Shown piece after piece: positions 63,247-64,000 of a DNA stretch of 64,000 nt (the first letter of the stretch is position 1; each line of letters begins with the position of its first letter). The notes beneath the pieces are model-generated. The model was not told the origin of the DNA, did no database searches, and worked only from the letters and a program-made list of their open reading frames with translations. Source of the stretch: Pseudomonas saxonica (GTDB taxonomy: Bacteria; Pseudomonadota; Gammaproteobacteria; Pseudomonadales; Pseudomonadaceae); NCBI RefSeq assembly GCF_007858365.1, contig NZ_VFIO01000007.1, positions 124,001 to 188,000 of the forward strand, in the 5' to 3' direction. A program made the translations under genes and the position numbers.

Positions 63247-63681
63247 ATGAGCTGGGACTTGGCAACACCGTTCATCATTGACCTGAAAGTGCAGGCCGAG
63301 GACATTGACGGATTTGGTCATGCCAACAACGCCACTTATGTGGTCTGGCTTGAGCGTTGCGCCTGGCGTCACTCGCAGCGCCTGGGGCTGGACCTGAGCG
63401 AGTACCGGCGTCTGGATCGCGCCATGGCCGTGGCCCGCCATGAGATCGACTACCTCGCCAGCGCCTATGAGGGCGATGAGTTGCAACTGGCCACCTGGAT
63501 TGTTGAATGCGATGGGCGCTTGCGCATGACCCGTCACTTTCAGTTGATTCGCCCCCGCGACGCTAAAACTTTGCTGCGGGCACAAACCACGTTTGTTTGC
63601 ATCGAATTGTCCAGCGGCAAGGCCAAGCGTTTACCGGCCGAGTTTCTGGAAGGCTACGGGCCGGCTGTCGTAGGACGCTGA
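63247..63681 (+). CDS. Hotdog-fold acyl-CoA thioesterase (4HBT/YbgC-like)
   Basis: 144 aa from the ATG at 63247 (MSWDLATPFIIDLKV) with GAGAGAGGG just upstream; starts 14 codons earlier lack one. The motif EDIDGFGHANNATYVVWLERC (about 18-38) has Asp and the HxxN of the 4-hydroxybenzoyl-CoA thioesterase family, then RHEIDYLASAYEGDELQLATWI. A small cytoplasmic enzyme that hydrolyses short or medium acyl-CoA; the physiological substrate is unknown. Lies between the tRNA cluster and dusC. Confidence 0.85.
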   Translation: MSWDLATPFIIDLKVQAEDIDGFGHANNATYVVWLERCAWRHSQRLGLDLSEYRRLDRAMAVARHEIDYLASAYEGDELQLATWIVECDGRLRMTRHFQLIRPRDAKTLLRAQTTFVCIELSSGKAKRLPAEFLEGYGPAVVGR

Positions 63682-63753
63682 CCCGAGCAAGTCGCTGATT
63701 CCGAATCGCGGCAGAACCCCGTAAACTGCCGCACGTTTTTTATGAGAGTCCCC

Positions 63754-64000
63754 ATGCAAATTGCCTTGGCGCCGATGGAAGGGTTGGTCGATAACATCCT
63801 GCGTGATGTGTTGACCCGCACCGGTGGTATTGACTGGTGCGTGACCGAATTTATTCGCGTCACCGAGCGGCTGCTGCCTGAAGCCTATATCCACAAATTT
63901 GCCCCTGAGTTGCAGCACGGTGCCAAAACCCGCGCCGGTGTGCCGCTGCGCGTGCAGTTGCTGGGTTCCGATCCAGCGTGTCTGGCCGATAACGCAGCGC
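63754..64000 (+). CDS. dusC: tRNA-dihydrouridine synthase DusC (3' partial)
   Basis: The first 82 residues are visible (MQIALAPMEGLVDNILRDVL); the gene runs off the window. FMN-binding start APMEGLVD and CVTEFIRVTERLLP match DusC, which reduces U16 of tRNAs. The ATG at 63754 has GAGAG 5 nt upstream; an in-frame ATG at 63742 is a less likely start. The catalytic cysteine lies beyond the edge. Confidence 0.88.
   Translation, partial: MQIALAPMEGLVDNILRDVLTRTGGIDWCVTEFIRVTERLLPEAYIHKFAPELQHGAKTRAGVPLRVQLLGSDPACLADNAA

Overview
The window is from a fluorescent Pseudomonas chromosome. The evidence is a chromophore-type pyoverdine synthetase (PvdL), PvdH, a pyoverdine MbtH-like protein, the complete fpvGHJK-fpvCDEF set for releasing iron from ferripyoverdine, PvdS-type (iron-starvation sigma factor) promoter motifs, and the REP families typical of this genus. 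No CRISPR array, prophage, insertion sequence or plasmid origin was seen.

Layout. (1) 1-12804 (+): pvdL, lacking only about 75 N-terminal residues. (2) 12805-13471: an array of REP palindromes between convergent genes. (3) 13472-16812 (-): dsbD-dsbE(tlpA-like)-dsbG, divergent from (4) the two-component pair dsbR-dsbS (16976-18981, +). (5) cycA (+). (6) pvdH and an mbtH-like gene (+), behind a PvdS box. (7) 22487-28626 (-): fpvG-H-J-K-C-D-E-F, then upstream a siderophore-interacting reductase (28755-29705, -). (8) 30130-52904 (+): two overlapping giant NRPS genes (six modules, terminal thioesterase) that build the pyoverdine side chain. (9) a 171-bp REP-doublet tandem array. (10) 53726-57815: an HSL-type esterase (+) converging on a three-gene minus-strand unit: nitrilase-family amidase, unknown membrane protein, L-asparaginase. 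(11) a 2-hydroxyacid dehydrogenase coupled to TTG-started mntH (-). (12) gltX, a duplicated tRNA-Ala/tRNA-Glu pair with a textbook promoter and terminator, a thioesterase and the start of dusC (+).

How the genes work together. PvdL builds acyl-Glu-D-Tyr-Dab, the chromophore precursor. PvdH supplies diaminobutyrate for PvdL and for the second module of the side-chain synthetase. The side-chain enzymes read, from adenylation-pocket residues and epimerase placement, as D-Ser - Dab - Thr - D-Ser - X - X. Both X pockets are of the D-G-E-C type, which I attribute (inference) to hydroxyornithine-like residues. The MbtH-like protein should assist adenylation. FpvG/H/J/K reduce and release iron from imported ferripyoverdine and FpvC/D/E/F handle the metal or siderophore in the periplasm; the extra SIP flavoprotein suggests a second, cytosolic reductive route. 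The Dsb operon with DsbRS sits between pvdL and pvdH; the equivalent P. aeruginosa system is reported to be copper responsive.

The most unusual points are: an epimerase-free module whose carrier protein and downstream condensation domain look like those flanking an epimerase; a strong 5'-UTR hairpin that overlaps the Shine-Dalgarno of the first side-chain NRPS; REP elements that supply the stop codons of two unrelated genes; and an uncharacterised internally duplicated membrane protein in an amide-hydrolysis operon next to the pyoverdine genes.
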